Below, piece by piece: positions 35,681 through 44,147 of a stretch of 64,000 nt of DNA; the first letter of the stretch is position 1, and each line of letters opens with the position of its first letter. The translations under genes were made by a program, and so were the position numbers. Source of the DNA: Streptomyces sp. SUK 48 (GTDB taxonomy: Bacteria; Actinomycetota; Actinomycetes; Streptomycetales; Streptomycetaceae); the NCBI RefSeq assembly GCF_009650765.1, contig NZ_CP045740.1, forward strand, positions 8,160,001-8,224,000, given 5' to 3'. Below the pieces are notes generated by a model, which was not told where the DNA came from, searched no databases, and saw only the letters and a list, made by a program, of their open reading frames with translations.

Positions 35681-35983
35681 TCACGGTGCCGCGAGGACGC
35701 GCCGCACGAGCGCCGGAAGAGTCCGCGGGTCCGCCGGGAAGGTGCCGCGCCAGGCGATGTGCCCGTCGGGGCGCACCAGGAGCGCGGTGTCCGCGCGGTC
35801 CGCGCCGAGCAGGCGCGCCCACTGCCCGGGCACCGTCTCCCGCCGCGCGGCGGTGCGGACGCTGCGGAGCGCGAGGGGGATCCCCGCCTGCCGTACGGCC
35901 TCGGCCTGCGGCTGCCACCGCGGGTCGTCGTCGGCCGTGAGCAGGGTGAAGCCGGGGCCGACGAGATCGAGGGTGGACGTCAC
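35681..35983 (-). pseudogene. Detached C-terminal domain of a flavin aromatic hydroxylase
   Basis: About 100 residues starting at a GTG: STLDLVGPGFTLLTADDDPR, WQPQAEAVRQAGIPLALRSV and TALLVRPDGHIAWRGTFP. This is exactly the thioredoxin-like C-terminal domain of PHBH-type FAD hydroxylases; the whole FAD domain is missing. It is probably a fragment left by recombination, although it has a start codon and could be translated. Confidence 0.72.
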
Positions 35984-35997
35984 GTCCGCGGGGCCCC

Positions 35998-36128
35998 CGG
36001 GCCGCTGTGCGGCACCCGGCTGCGACCGCTACTTCATCGACACCGGGCGCCGCGCCCCGCAGCGCTACTGCTCGGCCCGCTGCGGAACCCGGGTCCGCGT
36101 CGCCGCCCACCGCGACCGCGGCCGATGA
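35998..36128 (+). pseudogene. 3' fragment of a CGNR zinc-finger protein gene
   Basis: The frame CAAPGCDRYFIDTGRRAPQR with YCSARCGTRVRVAAHRDR matches the C-terminal zinc finger of CGNR-type regulators, with CGNR changed to CGTR. No N-terminal part is present. It abuts, head to head, the flavin hydroxylase fragment on the other strand; the junction is near 35985-36000. Confidence 0.65.
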
Positions 36129-36399
36129 CCGCCGCAGGGCCCGAACTCCGCCCCGGCCTCACCCTCATGGACGTACGCGGGCCCGGCACGGACGGCACCG
36201 AGGCGGCCCCGGCCGATCCAGGGCCATGGCATCGCCCTGGGTGATACGTGCTGGGTGTCCGCGGTGCGTGAGGCGGGGGAGCGGGGGAACCGTCCAGGCG
36301 CGGGGCCCGCATATGCCCCTCACTTCGCAGAAGTAACTCATATTTTGTGTGCTTGTATGAGCGAAGTAAGGGCATTCGGTGGCCAGGAGGTTGATAACT

Positions 36400-36570
36400 A
36401 TGGTTCCCCTGCTTCTCGTTCTTCTTCTGGCCCTGATCCTCTTCGGCGCGGGCTTCGCGCTGAAGACCCTGTGGTGGATCGCGGTGATCGTGCTCATCGT
36501 GTGGCTGCTGGGCTTCGTCGTCCGCAGCGCGGACAGCGGCGGCCGCAAGGGCCGCTGGTACCGCTGGTAG
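36400..36570 (+). CDS. Small hydrophobic membrane protein (lmo0937-like)
   Basis: A 56-residue protein with two hydrophobic stretches (MVPLLLVLLLALILFGAGFA and WWIAVIVLIVWLLGFVVR) and a basic tail GGRKGRWYRW. Such small proteins are common in actinobacteria and often stress-induced; function unknown. AGGAGG stands nine bases before ATG 36400. An AT-rich stretch at 36325-36365, rare in this window, is the likely promoter. The terminator at 36615-36644 follows. Confidence 0.75.
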   Translation: MVPLLLVLLLALILFGAGFALKTLWWIAVIVLIVWLLGFVVRSADSGGRKGRWYRW

Positions 36571-36614
36571 ACGAAGGCATCCGGCGCGAGGAACGCGCCC
36601 CGCGCGAGCAAGGA

Positions 36615-36644
36615 GCGGGCCCGGCCGACAACGGCCGGGCCCGC
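36615..36644 (+). terminator. Terminator after the small membrane protein
   Basis: A perfect 13-bp GC-rich stem (GCGGGCCCGGCCG and its complement) with an ACAA loop, 45 bases after the stop codon. There is no T-run, as is usual in Streptomyces. Confidence 0.75.
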
Positions 36645-36719
36645 TGCCGTGCACGGCCCCGGCCGAAACGGCGGGAGGGATCGGGCTTATCGGACGCACC
36701 GCAGGGTACGTGAATCGTG

Positions 36720-36776
36720 CAACGGCCCCGCGGGCTCAGCAGTGGAACCCTGCTCCTCCTGCCCGCGGGGCCGTTG
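36720..36776 (-). terminator. Terminator of the kinase/phosphatase operon
   Basis: A perfect 15-bp inverted repeat (36720-36734 with 36762-36776) around a 27-base loop that itself holds AGCAG/CTGCT. It lies about 27 bases past the stop of the minus-strand operon. Confidence 0.75.
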
Positions 36777-36802
36777 CCCGTTCCCGGGGACGGCGGGTGC
36801 TC

Positions 36803-37990
36803 TCAGAGGGCGGGCGCCGAGGTGTCGGTCCAGTCCAGGCGCAGGACGGCGAGGTCGTCGGTGTGCCGGTCCGCGTTGAGCGTGCGGGTCCGGGCGATGA
36901 GCTCGTCGAGGTGGGTGCCGGGGTCCGGTGAGGGGATCGTGTCGATGATCCGCAGCAGGCCCTCCACGCCGAGCCGGGCGCCGGTGCTGTCCGCGAAGCC
37001 TTCGACCAGGCCGTCGGTGTAGGCGATGAGCGCGCCCCGGGGCGGCAGGGTGAGGGTGGTGGCGGGCCATCTGCCCAGTCCGGGGGCGATGCCGAGGGCG
37101 ACCCCGTGGGCCGCGTCGACCTCCTGGGTGCCCTTGGCGGTGACGAGGAGGGGCTCGTGGTGGCCGGCCAGGTGCAGGGTGAGGACGCGGCTGTCCGGGT
37201 CCAGGGTGATGAGGGTGCAGGTGGTGAACAGGTCGCTGTCGGCGCGTTCGGCGATGTGGACCTGTTCCAGCAGGCCGAGCAGTTCCTGGTCGCGGTGCCC
37301 GCCGAGGGTGAGCGCGCGCCAGGCGATGCGCAGGCAGACGCCGAGCGCGGCGGCGTCGGGGCCGTGGCCGCTGACGTCTCCGATCACGGCGTGCACCTGC
37401 CCGTCGTCGGTCTGCACGACGTCGAGGAAGTCACCGCCCAGGAGGGCCTGCGCCCGGCCGGGGTAGTAGCGGCTGGAGGCGGTGACGACGGTGGAGGACA
37501 GGAGGGGTTCGGGGAGCAGGCCGCGTTCCAGGCGGGCGTTCTCCTCGGCCCGCAGGCGTCCGATCTGCAGGGCGGCGTTGGCGCGTTCGGCCTGCTTTCG
37601 CTGGACGGCGTAGCGGACGGCGCGCTGCATGAGGTCGGGCTGGACCTGGCCCTTGACGAGGTAGTCCTGGGCGCCGGCGGCGAGCGCGTCGACTCCCGCG
37701 CGGGGTTCGTCCAGGCCGGTGAGGACGATGACCGCGGCGTCGGCGTCCGGCTGGATCGCCTGGACCGTGTCCACGCCGGAGGCGTCGGGCAGGTGCAGGT
37801 CGAGCAGGACGCAGTCGACGGGGTCCGTCCTGAGCGCCTGGCGTGCTTCGGCGGCCGTGCGGCAGCGCGTGAGGTCGTAGGGCAGGCCGGTGTCGTAGAG
37901 GAGCTCTTCGACGAGGAGGGCGTCTCCGTCGTCGTCCTCGACCAGGAGGAGACGGAACGGCTGCGTGCGGCCTGCGACGTGTTCGGTCAC
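36803..37990 (-). CDS. Response regulator fused to PP2C (RsbU/SpoIIE type) phosphatase
   Basis: A 395-residue protein. Receiver domain (about 10-130): LLLVEDDDGDALLVEELL, phospho-acceptor Asp in CVLLDLHLPDASG, and AQDYLVKGQ with the conserved Lys. A short coiled linker (RKQAERANAALQIGRLRAEE) leads to the PP2C/SpoIIE domain (about 185-395) with GGDFLDVVQ, VIGDVSGHGPDAAALG and YTDGLVEG, the metal-binding aspartates. It should dephosphorylate an anti-anti-sigma factor when phosphorylated. The GTG start overlaps the kinase stop (GTGA), so the two are coupled: kinase input, phosphatase output. Confidence 0.93.
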   Translation of the reverse strand: MTEHVAGRTQPFRLLLVEDDDGDALLVEELLYDTGLPYDLTRCRTAAEARQALRTDPVDCVLLDLHLPDASGVDTVQAIQPDADAAVIVLTGLDEPRAGVDALAAGAQDYLVKGQVQPDLMQRAVRYAVQRKQAERANAALQIGRLRAEENARLERGLLPEPLLSSTVVTASSRYYPGRAQALLGGDFLDVVQTDDGQVHAVIGDVSGHGPDAAALGVCLRIAWRALTLGGHRDQELLGLLEQVHIAERADSDLFTTCTLITLDPDSRVLTLHLAGHHEPLLVTAKGTQEVDAAHGVALGIAPGLGRWPATTLTLPPRGALIAYTDGLVEGFADSTGARLGVEGLLRIIDTIPSPDPGTHLDELIARTRTLNADRHTDDLAVLRLDWTDTSAPAL

Positions 37991-39579
37991 GGCTGCGTCT
38001 TTCTCTGCGAGTCCGCCGGGGCGCTGTCGTCGGCGGCGGGGAGGGTGAAGGAGATGCGGGTGCCCGGCGCGTGGCCGGCGTCGATGCGGATCCTGCCCCC
38101 GTGGAACTCCACGACCTTCTTGCACATCGCCAGGCCGATGCCGGTGCCGGGGTAGGCGTCCTTGGTGTGCAGCCGCTGGAAGAGGACGAAGACCTTCTCG
38201 CGGAACTCGGGAGCGATGCCGATGCCGTTGTCGCCGACCGCGAAGTTCCAGGTGTCGTCCTCCCGGGAGGCGCTGACGTGGATGCGGGGCGGGCGGTCGG
38301 GGCTGCGGAACTTGACCGCGTTGGACAGCAGGTTCTGCCAGAGCATGCCGAGCTGGGTCGGGTCCCCCACGACGGTGGGAAGGGCGTCGTGGGTGATCTC
38401 GGCGCCGGTCTCCTCCACGGTCACGCTGAGGTTGTCCAGGGCCCTGTCCAGCAGCGCCTCGAGGTCGACCCGCTGGTGGTCGTTGTACTGGCGGCCGACC
38501 CGGGAGAAGGCCAGCAGGTCGTTGATCAGGTTCTGCATGCGGTTGGCGCCGTCGACCGCGAAGGCGATGTACTGGTCGGCCTTCTCGTCCAGCTGGCCGC
38601 CGTAACGGCGCTGCAGCAGCTGGGTGAAGCTGGACACCTTGCGCAGCGGTTCCTGCAGGTCGTGGGAGGCGACGTAGGCGAACTGCTCCAGCTCCGTGTT
38701 GGACCGCTTGAGATCCGCCGCCTGCTCGTCCAGCAGGACGCGGGACGCCTCGCTGAACTGGAGCTCCTTCAGCAGGCGCCCGCGCATCGACTCGACGTCC
38801 GCGGCCAGCTGGCGCAGGTCGGCGGGGCCGGTGCCGGTGATGGAGCGCTCGAAGCGGCCCTGCGCCACCTCACGGGCGTCCGTGCCGAGCCGGCTCAGCG
38901 GCCCGGTGATGCCCCGGCGCAGCCCCTCGAAGACCAGCACCGCCACCAGGGCGATGACGACGGCGATGACGGCGAACACCCAGTTGCGCAGGGTGACGGC
39001 CCGGCGCAGGTCACCGGTGGCCGACGCCCGCTCGTCCTGGAGGTGCGCCTGCTGGCGCGTCAGGGCCTTGCGCAGCGCGTCGAACGCGGCCTTGCCCTGC
39101 CCCGTCCGCTCGGTGGCGAGCTTCACGGCGTCCCGGGGGGAGGCCGCCGAGACGGGCCGCGCTATGCGCTGCTGCCAGGCACCGGCCAGCCTCTCGGTCT
39201 CGGCCAGGTCGGCGCTCGCCCGGGCGTCGTCCCCGACCAGCGGACGCAGCCGGCGCAGAGCGCTCTTCTCGTCGGCCATGCCCTGCGTGTAGGGCTGGAG
39301 GAAGTCCGAGCGGCCCGACAGCCCGTAGCCGCGGATCCCGGTCTCCTGGTTGACCAGGGCCTGTTCCACCCGCATCGCCTCGATGAGGGCCGGCGAGCGC
39401 CGGTTCACCAGCTCCGAGGTGATCTGCGACGTACGCCACATCGCCCAGCCGCCCAGCGAGCCCAGGACGGCCAGGACGATCAGCGTGACAAAGACTCCGG
39501 CTCGCAGCCAGCGCCGGGTCGTCCAGCGGGAGAAGACGCCCTCGTCCTGGGGCGGCTCACTGTTCTGTGCGGTTCGCAT
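37987..39579 (-). CDS. Sensor histidine kinase (CHASE3-like sensor, HAMP, HisKA, HATPase)
   Basis: A 530-residue membrane kinase. TM1 (about 25-50, GVFVTLIVLAVLGSLGGWAM), a periplasmic CHASE3-type domain (EQALVNQETGIRGYGLSGRS), TM2 (NWVFAVIAVVIALVAVLVFE), HAMP (ITGPLSRLGTDAREVAQGRF), H-box FAYVASHDLQEPLRKVSSF, N-box LWQNLLSNAVKF, and G-boxes VGDNGIGI and PGTGIGLAMCKK. The SHDLQEPLR form is that of phytochrome-type kinases, whose partner is a single-domain receiver such as the one at 40057. Start ATG 39579 with GAGGG; upstream codons are discarded. Confidence 0.93.
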   Translation of the reverse strand: MRTAQNSEPPQDEGVFSRWTTRRWLRAGVFVTLIVLAVLGSLGGWAMWRTSQITSELVNRRSPALIEAMRVEQALVNQETGIRGYGLSGRSDFLQPYTQGMADEKSALRRLRPLVGDDARASADLAETERLAGAWQQRIARPVSAASPRDAVKLATERTGQGKAAFDALRKALTRQQAHLQDERASATGDLRRAVTLRNWVFAVIAVVIALVAVLVFEGLRRGITGPLSRLGTDAREVAQGRFERSITGTGPADLRQLAADVESMRGRLLKELQFSEASRVLLDEQAADLKRSNTELEQFAYVASHDLQEPLRKVSSFTQLLQRRYGGQLDEKADQYIAFAVDGANRMQNLINDLLAFSRVGRQYNDHQRVDLEALLDRALDNLSVTVEETGAEITHDALPTVVGDPTQLGMLWQNLLSNAVKFRSPDRPPRIHVSASREDDTWNFAVGDNGIGIAPEFREKVFVLFQRLHTKDAYPGTGIGLAMCKKVVEFHGGRIRIDAGHAPGTRISFTLPAADDSAPADSQRKTQP

Positions 39580-39687
39580 GTATCCCTCGGTGATCCGGAC
39601 CGTGTCCCGGCACACGGCGCACACACTGTACCCAGGGTCCGACAACGCATGTTGTCCGAGGCGAGATCGGCGACGTAGGGTGGCCCC

Positions 39688-40053
39688 ATGCCTGGTCCAT
39701 CTTCCGCCTCACGTTCGTCCGCGGAGACGGCCGCACTGGTCACGCAGGTGGTGGACGAACTCGCCCGGCGTCTCACGCCGGACACCGTCCTGCCGCCGGA
39801 CGGAGGCGCCGACACGGCCGGCGAGACCCGCCGGCGCGCGCTGCAGCGCCTGCACGTCCTCGCCGGCGTCAAGCAGGCCGTAAGGCGCCTGGAGGACCAG
39901 GCCGCCCACGTCGCGGCCGCGAGCGGCGCGGGTTACCCCGAGATCGGCCAGGCCCTGAACATGAGCCGTCAGGGGGCCCGGCGCCGCTGGCCCGGACTGA
40001 TCACCAGCAGCACCTGTCATCGGACCCCCCAACCCACCCCCCGGAGCTTGTGA
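39688..40053 (+). CDS. Small HTH protein
   Basis: A 121-residue protein, alpha-helical, with a helix-turn-helix near residues 75-105 (AASGAGYPEIGQALNMSRQG, then ARRRWPGL). The family is common beside Streptomyces signalling genes. It is divergent from the kinase and its stop is only three bases before the receiver gene, so it belongs to the same regulatory unit. It may be the transcriptional output (inference). Confidence 0.75.
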   Translation: MPGPSSASRSSAETAALVTQVVDELARRLTPDTVLPPDGGADTAGETRRRALQRLHVLAGVKQAVRRLEDQAAHVAAASGAGYPEIGQALNMSRQGARRRWPGLITSSTCHRTPQPTPRSL

Positions 40054-40056
40054 ACC

Positions 40057-40491
40057 ATGGCTGCCGCCGCCGCTATCCGCCCCTATGACGTGCTGCTGGT
40101 CGAGGACGACGTCGCCGACGCGATGCTCATCCAGGACGCCCTCTCCGAGCGCGGAGCCCGCAACCTGACCCAGGTCCCCGACGGCGTCGCCGCCCTGGAC
40201 TACCTGCGCGACCCGGACAACGCGCGCCCCGATCTGATCGTGCTCGATCTCAACATGCCGCGCATGAACGGCCGCGAGTTCCTCGCCGTGGTCAAGGAGG
40301 ATGCCGCGCTGCGCACCATCCCGGTCGTCGTGCTGACCACCTCCGCCGCCCCCGACGACGTCTCCGGCGCCTACAGCCACCACGCGAACGCCTACGTCAC
40401 CAAGCCGGTCAACCTGGAGGAGTTCGAGGCGGCGGTCCGCAGCATCGACACCTTCTACCTGGACGTCGCCGTCAAGCCCCCCAAGGAGTAA
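40057..40491 (+). CDS. Single-domain response regulator (Rcp1/CheY-like)
   Basis: A 144-residue receiver with no output domain: VLLVEDDVADAMLIQDAL, phospho-acceptor in LIVLDLNMPRMNGREFL, Thr/Ser in VVVLTTSAAPDD and Lys in YVTKPVNLEEF. HHANAYVTKP is typical of the Rcp1 group that pairs with phytochrome-like kinases having the SHDLQEPL H-box. It may act as a phosphate sink or relay for the kinase at 37987-39579. Confidence 0.93.
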   Translation: MAAAAAIRPYDVLLVEDDVADAMLIQDALSERGARNLTQVPDGVAALDYLRDPDNARPDLIVLDLNMPRMNGREFLAVVKEDAALRTIPVVVLTTSAAPDDVSGAYSHHANAYVTKPVNLEEFEAAVRSIDTFYLDVAVKPPKE

Positions 40492-40570
40492 CCCCCGGCC
40501 CGCCGGGCGGAGCCCGCCTCCCGCGCGGCGGGCACGCACGACGATCCGCGCGGCCCGGCCGCCGCGAACC

Positions 40571-40604
40571 CGACGGGCCCCGACCTCACGGCCGGGGCCC
40601 GTCG
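40571..40604 (+). terminator. Terminator after the receiver gene
   Basis: A perfect 12-bp stem CGACGGGCCCCG (40571-40582) with its complement (40593-40604) around a 10-base loop, 80 bases past the stop. The remaining spacer to 40920 has no gene. Confidence 0.7.
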
Positions 40605-40921
40605 GCACACCCGGGCAGAACTTCCGCGCCCCCGCCCGGCGGCCACCAGCCCCCCAGTATCGCGGCAGACCGCGCCACCAGCACCCCGGCCTTGCGGCAG
40701 ACCACGCCAGCGGAACCGCATCACCGGGACCACGCCACCGGGACCGCGTCACCGGGCCCGCAGCGCTGAACCACGGCCCCGGGCAGCGCCGTTGGACCGT
40801 CGGCACGGAACCTTCACATCATGATCCGCGCCGCGGACAACCCCCGCCGCCGTACCCGCGTCTTGATCCACAACAGACCGACACACCCCGGCCCTCCCGG
40901 ACGGGGCATACCCCCGACTCC

Positions 40922-40953
40922 CTATACACATCGTGTATACGCGTCGTGTATAG
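40922..40953. promoter_or_regulatory. Triple half-site operator CTATACAC ... GTGTATAC ... GTGTATAG
   Basis: Outer arms CTATACAC (40922-40929) and GTGTATAG (40946-40953) form a perfect inverted repeat, and a third half-site GTGTATAC (40933-40940) lies between, giving overlapping dyads with 3- and 16-base centres. It ends ten bases before the TPR gene start and should cover its promoter. GTGTATA-type half-sites suit GntR/PadR-like repressors; no such gene is adjacent. Confidence 0.7.
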
Positions 40954-40963
40954 AAAGGCATGC

Positions 40964-42004
40964 ATGTACGGCAAGGCTTTCGCGCCCGAGTACCAGGGCG
41001 CCCTGACCACCCTGTCCGTGAACTCCTCCCTGACGGACGTCCTGGCGGAAGGCATCGACAAGCTCCGCGAGGCCGAACGCTCCGGCAACCCCGCCGAGGC
41101 CGCCCGCTGCGGACTCGCCGTGGCCGAGGCGTACCGGCGCCTGGGGAAGGTCCGGGAAGCCGACCAGGCGTGGAAGGCGAGCTACCGCACCGCCCGGGAG
41201 GCCGGCGACACCGCCGCGATGGCATGGGCCCTGTGGAGCGGCGGCACCCTCGCCCGCCAGCGCGGAGCGTTCCCGCTGGCCTGGCGGCTGCTCGGCCTCG
41301 CGGCCGAACTCGGCGAACAGGCGGGCGACATCGTCTGCCGGGGCTACTCCCTGGCCGGACTCGCGGAGACCGGCCGCATCCAGGGCGACTACGCCGCGGT
41401 CGGCCGCCTCCACGAGCAGCTGCTGGCCGAGGCCCGCCGGCGCGGCGAGGCCCGGCACACGGTCTGGGCCCTGGAGGGCATCGCCCAGATGCACCGCAAC
41501 ACCGGCGACTGGGACCGCGCCTACGAACTCTTCGAAGAGGCCGCGGAGATAGCCGAACGCGCCGAGGACCGGCGCGGCCACGCCTGGGCCCTGCGCGGCC
41601 TCGCGGACATCCTCTCGGTACGCGACAAGGACACCGAGCAGGCCCTGGAACTCCTCGCGCGGGCCGAGGCCGGCTGCCGCGCGATGAACCTCTCCAGCGC
41701 CCTCGCCTACAACCACAAGATGCAGGGCAACGTCCTCTACCGGGCCGGGCGCCACGCGCAGGCACGGCAGATGTACGAGCTGGCGCTCACCGAGTTCCGC
41801 GCGATGAGCGAGCCCCGCGGCGAGGCGCTCGCCCGCCTGGGCCTCGCCAAGACGCACGCGCGGCTCGGCCGGCACCGCGACGAGACGGCGGCCGAACTCG
41901 CCGAACTGGCCCGCTCGCTGGAGGGCGGCGGCCTCAAACACGTACAACGGCTGGTGATCCGTGCCCAGGAGGAGTTCGCACCGGGCGCGCAGGCCGTACG
42001 GTGA
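40964..42004 (+). CDS. TPR-repeat protein
   Basis: A 346-residue, all-helical protein built of about seven TPR-like units (for example GLAVAEAYRRLGKVREADQA, then GNVLYRAGRHAQARQMYELA). There is no DNA-binding or catalytic motif. It may be a scaffold or regulator for the enzyme encoded next to it, whose start overlaps its stop (GTGA). AAAGG precedes the ATG at 40964, directly after the operator. Confidence 0.85.
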   Translation: MYGKAFAPEYQGALTTLSVNSSLTDVLAEGIDKLREAERSGNPAEAARCGLAVAEAYRRLGKVREADQAWKASYRTAREAGDTAAMAWALWSGGTLARQRGAFPLAWRLLGLAAELGEQAGDIVCRGYSLAGLAETGRIQGDYAAVGRLHEQLLAEARRRGEARHTVWALEGIAQMHRNTGDWDRAYELFEEAAEIAERAEDRRGHAWALRGLADILSVRDKDTEQALELLARAEAGCRAMNLSSALAYNHKMQGNVLYRAGRHAQARQMYELALTEFRAMSEPRGEALARLGLAKTHARLGRHRDETAAELAELARSLEGGGLKHVQRLVIRAQEEFAPGAQAVR

Positions 42005-43020
42005 CCGCGCTCCACGCCCCGCCCGCGGCCCCCGAAGTCCTCGCCCGCTGCACCGCGCTGGTGCGCCCGGCCCTGCGCGAGGCGGTGGACCGGCTGCACC
42101 CGTGGACGGCCGAGATGGCCGCCTACTCCTTCGGCTGGTGCGAGGTGGGCGGCGCACCCGCCACCACACCCGGCGGCAAGGGCGTACGGCAGGCACTGGC
42201 GATCCTCGGCGCACGCGCGGCGGGCACCGACGGCCGCGCCGGGATCCCCGCCGCGGTCGCCGTGGAACTGGTGCACACCTTCTCCCTCCTGCACGACGAC
42301 ATCATGGACGGCGACGCGATGCGGCGCCGCCGCCCCGCCGTGTGGAAGGCGTACGGCACCGGCCCCGCGGTCCTGGCCGGCGACGCCCTGTTCGCCCTGG
42401 CGGTGGAGACCCTCGCCGCCGTGCCGCAAGGCGCCCGCGCCGTACGCCTGCTGTCGGGGGCGCTCACCGACCTGGTGCGCGGACAGGCCGACGACCTGCT
42501 GTCCACCACCCGCCCGTTCACCGGCCGGGACCGGGTGACGGTCGAGGAGTACCGGGCGACGGCGGAGGCGAAGACCGGCGCCCTGCTGGGCTGCGCCTGC
42601 GCGCTGGGCGCCCTGCTCGGCGGAGCGGACGAGGACACCACCGAGGCGCTGGACCGGGCCGGACGCCATCTCGGCATCGCCTTCCAGCTGGTCGACGACG
42701 TCCTCGGCATCTGGGGCGACCCCGCCGTCACCGGCAAGCCCGCGGGCGGCGACCTGCGGGAGGGCAAGAAGACCTACCCGGTCCTGGCCGCCCTGGCCTC
42801 CCCGGCCGGCCGCACGCTGCCCGGCCTGCTGAACTCGCCGGGGCGGACGGCGCAGGCCGCCGACCTGATCGAGCGGGCCGGCGGCCGAACGGCGGCCCTG
42901 GCCGAGGCCCGCACCCACACGGCCACCGCCCGCACCCTGCTGACCCGCGCCCCCCTGGCCACCGGGGCCGCGCAGGACCTGCTCACGGTGCTGGACTTCC
43001 TGGTCGGCCGCGAACTGTAG
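42001..43020 (+). CDS. Polyprenyl (geranylgeranyl-type) diphosphate synthase
   Basis: A 339-residue trans-prenyltransferase. The first Asp-rich motif is LLHDDIMDGDAMRRRRPAVW (DDxxD) and the second AFQLVDDVLGIWGDPAVTGK (DDxxxxxxD), with GGDLREGKKTYPVLAAL after it. It condenses isopentenyl diphosphate onto allylic diphosphates; the product length cannot be fixed by eye. There is no terpene cyclase or carotenoid gene next to it, so its partner is the coupled TPR protein. Confidence 0.93.
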   Translation: MTALHAPPAAPEVLARCTALVRPALREAVDRLHPWTAEMAAYSFGWCEVGGAPATTPGGKGVRQALAILGARAAGTDGRAGIPAAVAVELVHTFSLLHDDIMDGDAMRRRRPAVWKAYGTGPAVLAGDALFALAVETLAAVPQGARAVRLLSGALTDLVRGQADDLLSTTRPFTGRDRVTVEEYRATAEAKTGALLGCACALGALLGGADEDTTEALDRAGRHLGIAFQLVDDVLGIWGDPAVTGKPAGGDLREGKKTYPVLAALASPAGRTLPGLLNSPGRTAQAADLIERAGGRTAALAEARTHTATARTLLTRAPLATGAAQDLLTVLDFLVGREL

Positions 43021-43023
43021 AGC

Positions 43024-43083
43024 CCCGGCTGGCACACCGCCCCGGCCGGCACACCGCGCCGGCCGGCACACCGCGCCGGCCGG
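43024..43083. repeat. 17-bp tandem repeats between convergent genes
   Basis: Three near-identical copies of a unit like CCGGCCGGCACACCGCG. Adjacent units allow GGCCGG/CCGGCC stems, so this may terminate both the prenyl synthase and the ABC gene transcripts. Confidence 0.75.
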
Positions 43084-43132
43084 GAAGCCGTCGGGCCCAC
43101 GGCGCCGCGGCCCGCTCGCCGGGGTCGGGGCG

Positions 43133-43939
43133 TCAGCGGCCCGAGCGGGCGTACCACCGGCCGTCGTGGCGGGCGACGTGAACGGGACGCCCGTAGCAGA
43201 GCGTCAGGTTGTCCGGGGTGAGTACGCCGTCGACGGGTCCGGAGGCCAGCTCGCGGCCCTCCTTGAGCAGGAAGGCGTGCGTGGTGCTGGGCGGGAGCTC
43301 CTCCAGGTAGTGGGTGACCGTGATGGTGGCGAGAGCGCCCTGGTCGGCCGCGAGCCGCTGCAGCGCGTCCACGAGGTCCTCGCGGGAGGGGAGGTCGAGG
43401 GCGTTGAACGGCTCGTCGAGCAGGAGCAGCGCCGGGTCCGCCATCAGCGCACGGCAGACGAGGATCCGGGCCCGCTGGCCGCCCGAGCAGTCACCGAAGC
43501 GGCGGTCGGCGAACTCCTTGCACCCCAGCTCGGCGAGCAGGCCGCGGGCACGCTCGCGGGTCGCGGCGCCGTACTCCCGCCACAGCGGCTGCACCGTCCC
43601 GGTCGCGCCCGTGAGGACGACGCTGTGGGCGGTCAGGTCCGGCGGGACCTTCTGCGCGGCGGACACCAGACCGACGCGCGCCCGCAGTTCGCGCATGTCG
43701 ACGCGGCCGAGCCGGTCACCGAGGACCTCGACGGTCCCGAGGGTGGGATGCATGGCCGCCCCGACGAGCCGCAGCAGGGTGGTCTTCCCGGCCCCGTTGG
43801 CCCCCAGCAGCGCCCAGTGCTCACCGGCCCGGACGGTCCAGTCGATCCCGTCGAGGACGATCTCCTGCCCGGTGGTACGCCGGTGGACGGCGACATCGTT
43901 CAGGGCGACGACGGCGCGGGGTTCCTGGATCTCGCTCAC
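43133..43939 (-). CDS. ABC transporter-type ATPase (single domain)
   Basis: A 268-residue ATPase: Walker A LLGANGAGKTTLLRLVG, Q-loop VGLVSAAQK, signature DCSGGQRARILVCRAL, Walker B ALLLLDEPFNALD and switch His in TVTHYLEEL. The layout is like ModF/FepC-like ATPases, including the use of LPPSTTHAFLL after the H-loop. No permease gene is adjacent, so it could serve a distant permease or act alone. Start GTG 43939. Confidence 0.9.
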   Translation of the reverse strand: MSEIQEPRAVVALNDVAVHRRTTGQEIVLDGIDWTVRAGEHWALLGANGAGKTTLLRLVGAAMHPTLGTVEVLGDRLGRVDMRELRARVGLVSAAQKVPPDLTAHSVVLTGATGTVQPLWREYGAATRERARGLLAELGCKEFADRRFGDCSGGQRARILVCRALMADPALLLLDEPFNALDLPSREDLVDALQRLAADQGALATITVTHYLEELPPSTTHAFLLKEGRELASGPVDGVLTPDNLTLCYGRPVHVARHDGRWYARSGR

Positions 43940-44147
43940 GCCGGCAGCGTAGCGCCGCGGACGGCAACCGCACCGCACGCGCTCACGGACCGGACAACCC
44001 GGCGAACCCGTGCCGCTCACAGCACGGGACGCCCTCTCGCCCACGACACCGCAGAGCCCTCCGGCGCGCACCGGGCTCGCGGATCTTCTTGCCGTGCCGG
44101 ACACCTGCCGCGGCAGCAGCACACGCAACTGCGGCCGCCAGGTCGCT

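Noticed and set aside
34524..36128. 534-codon plus-strand open frame over the esterase gene
   Set aside because: It is a shifted-frame shadow of the erythromycin-esterase-like gene; only its last 40 codons (the CGNR fragment) are meaningful.
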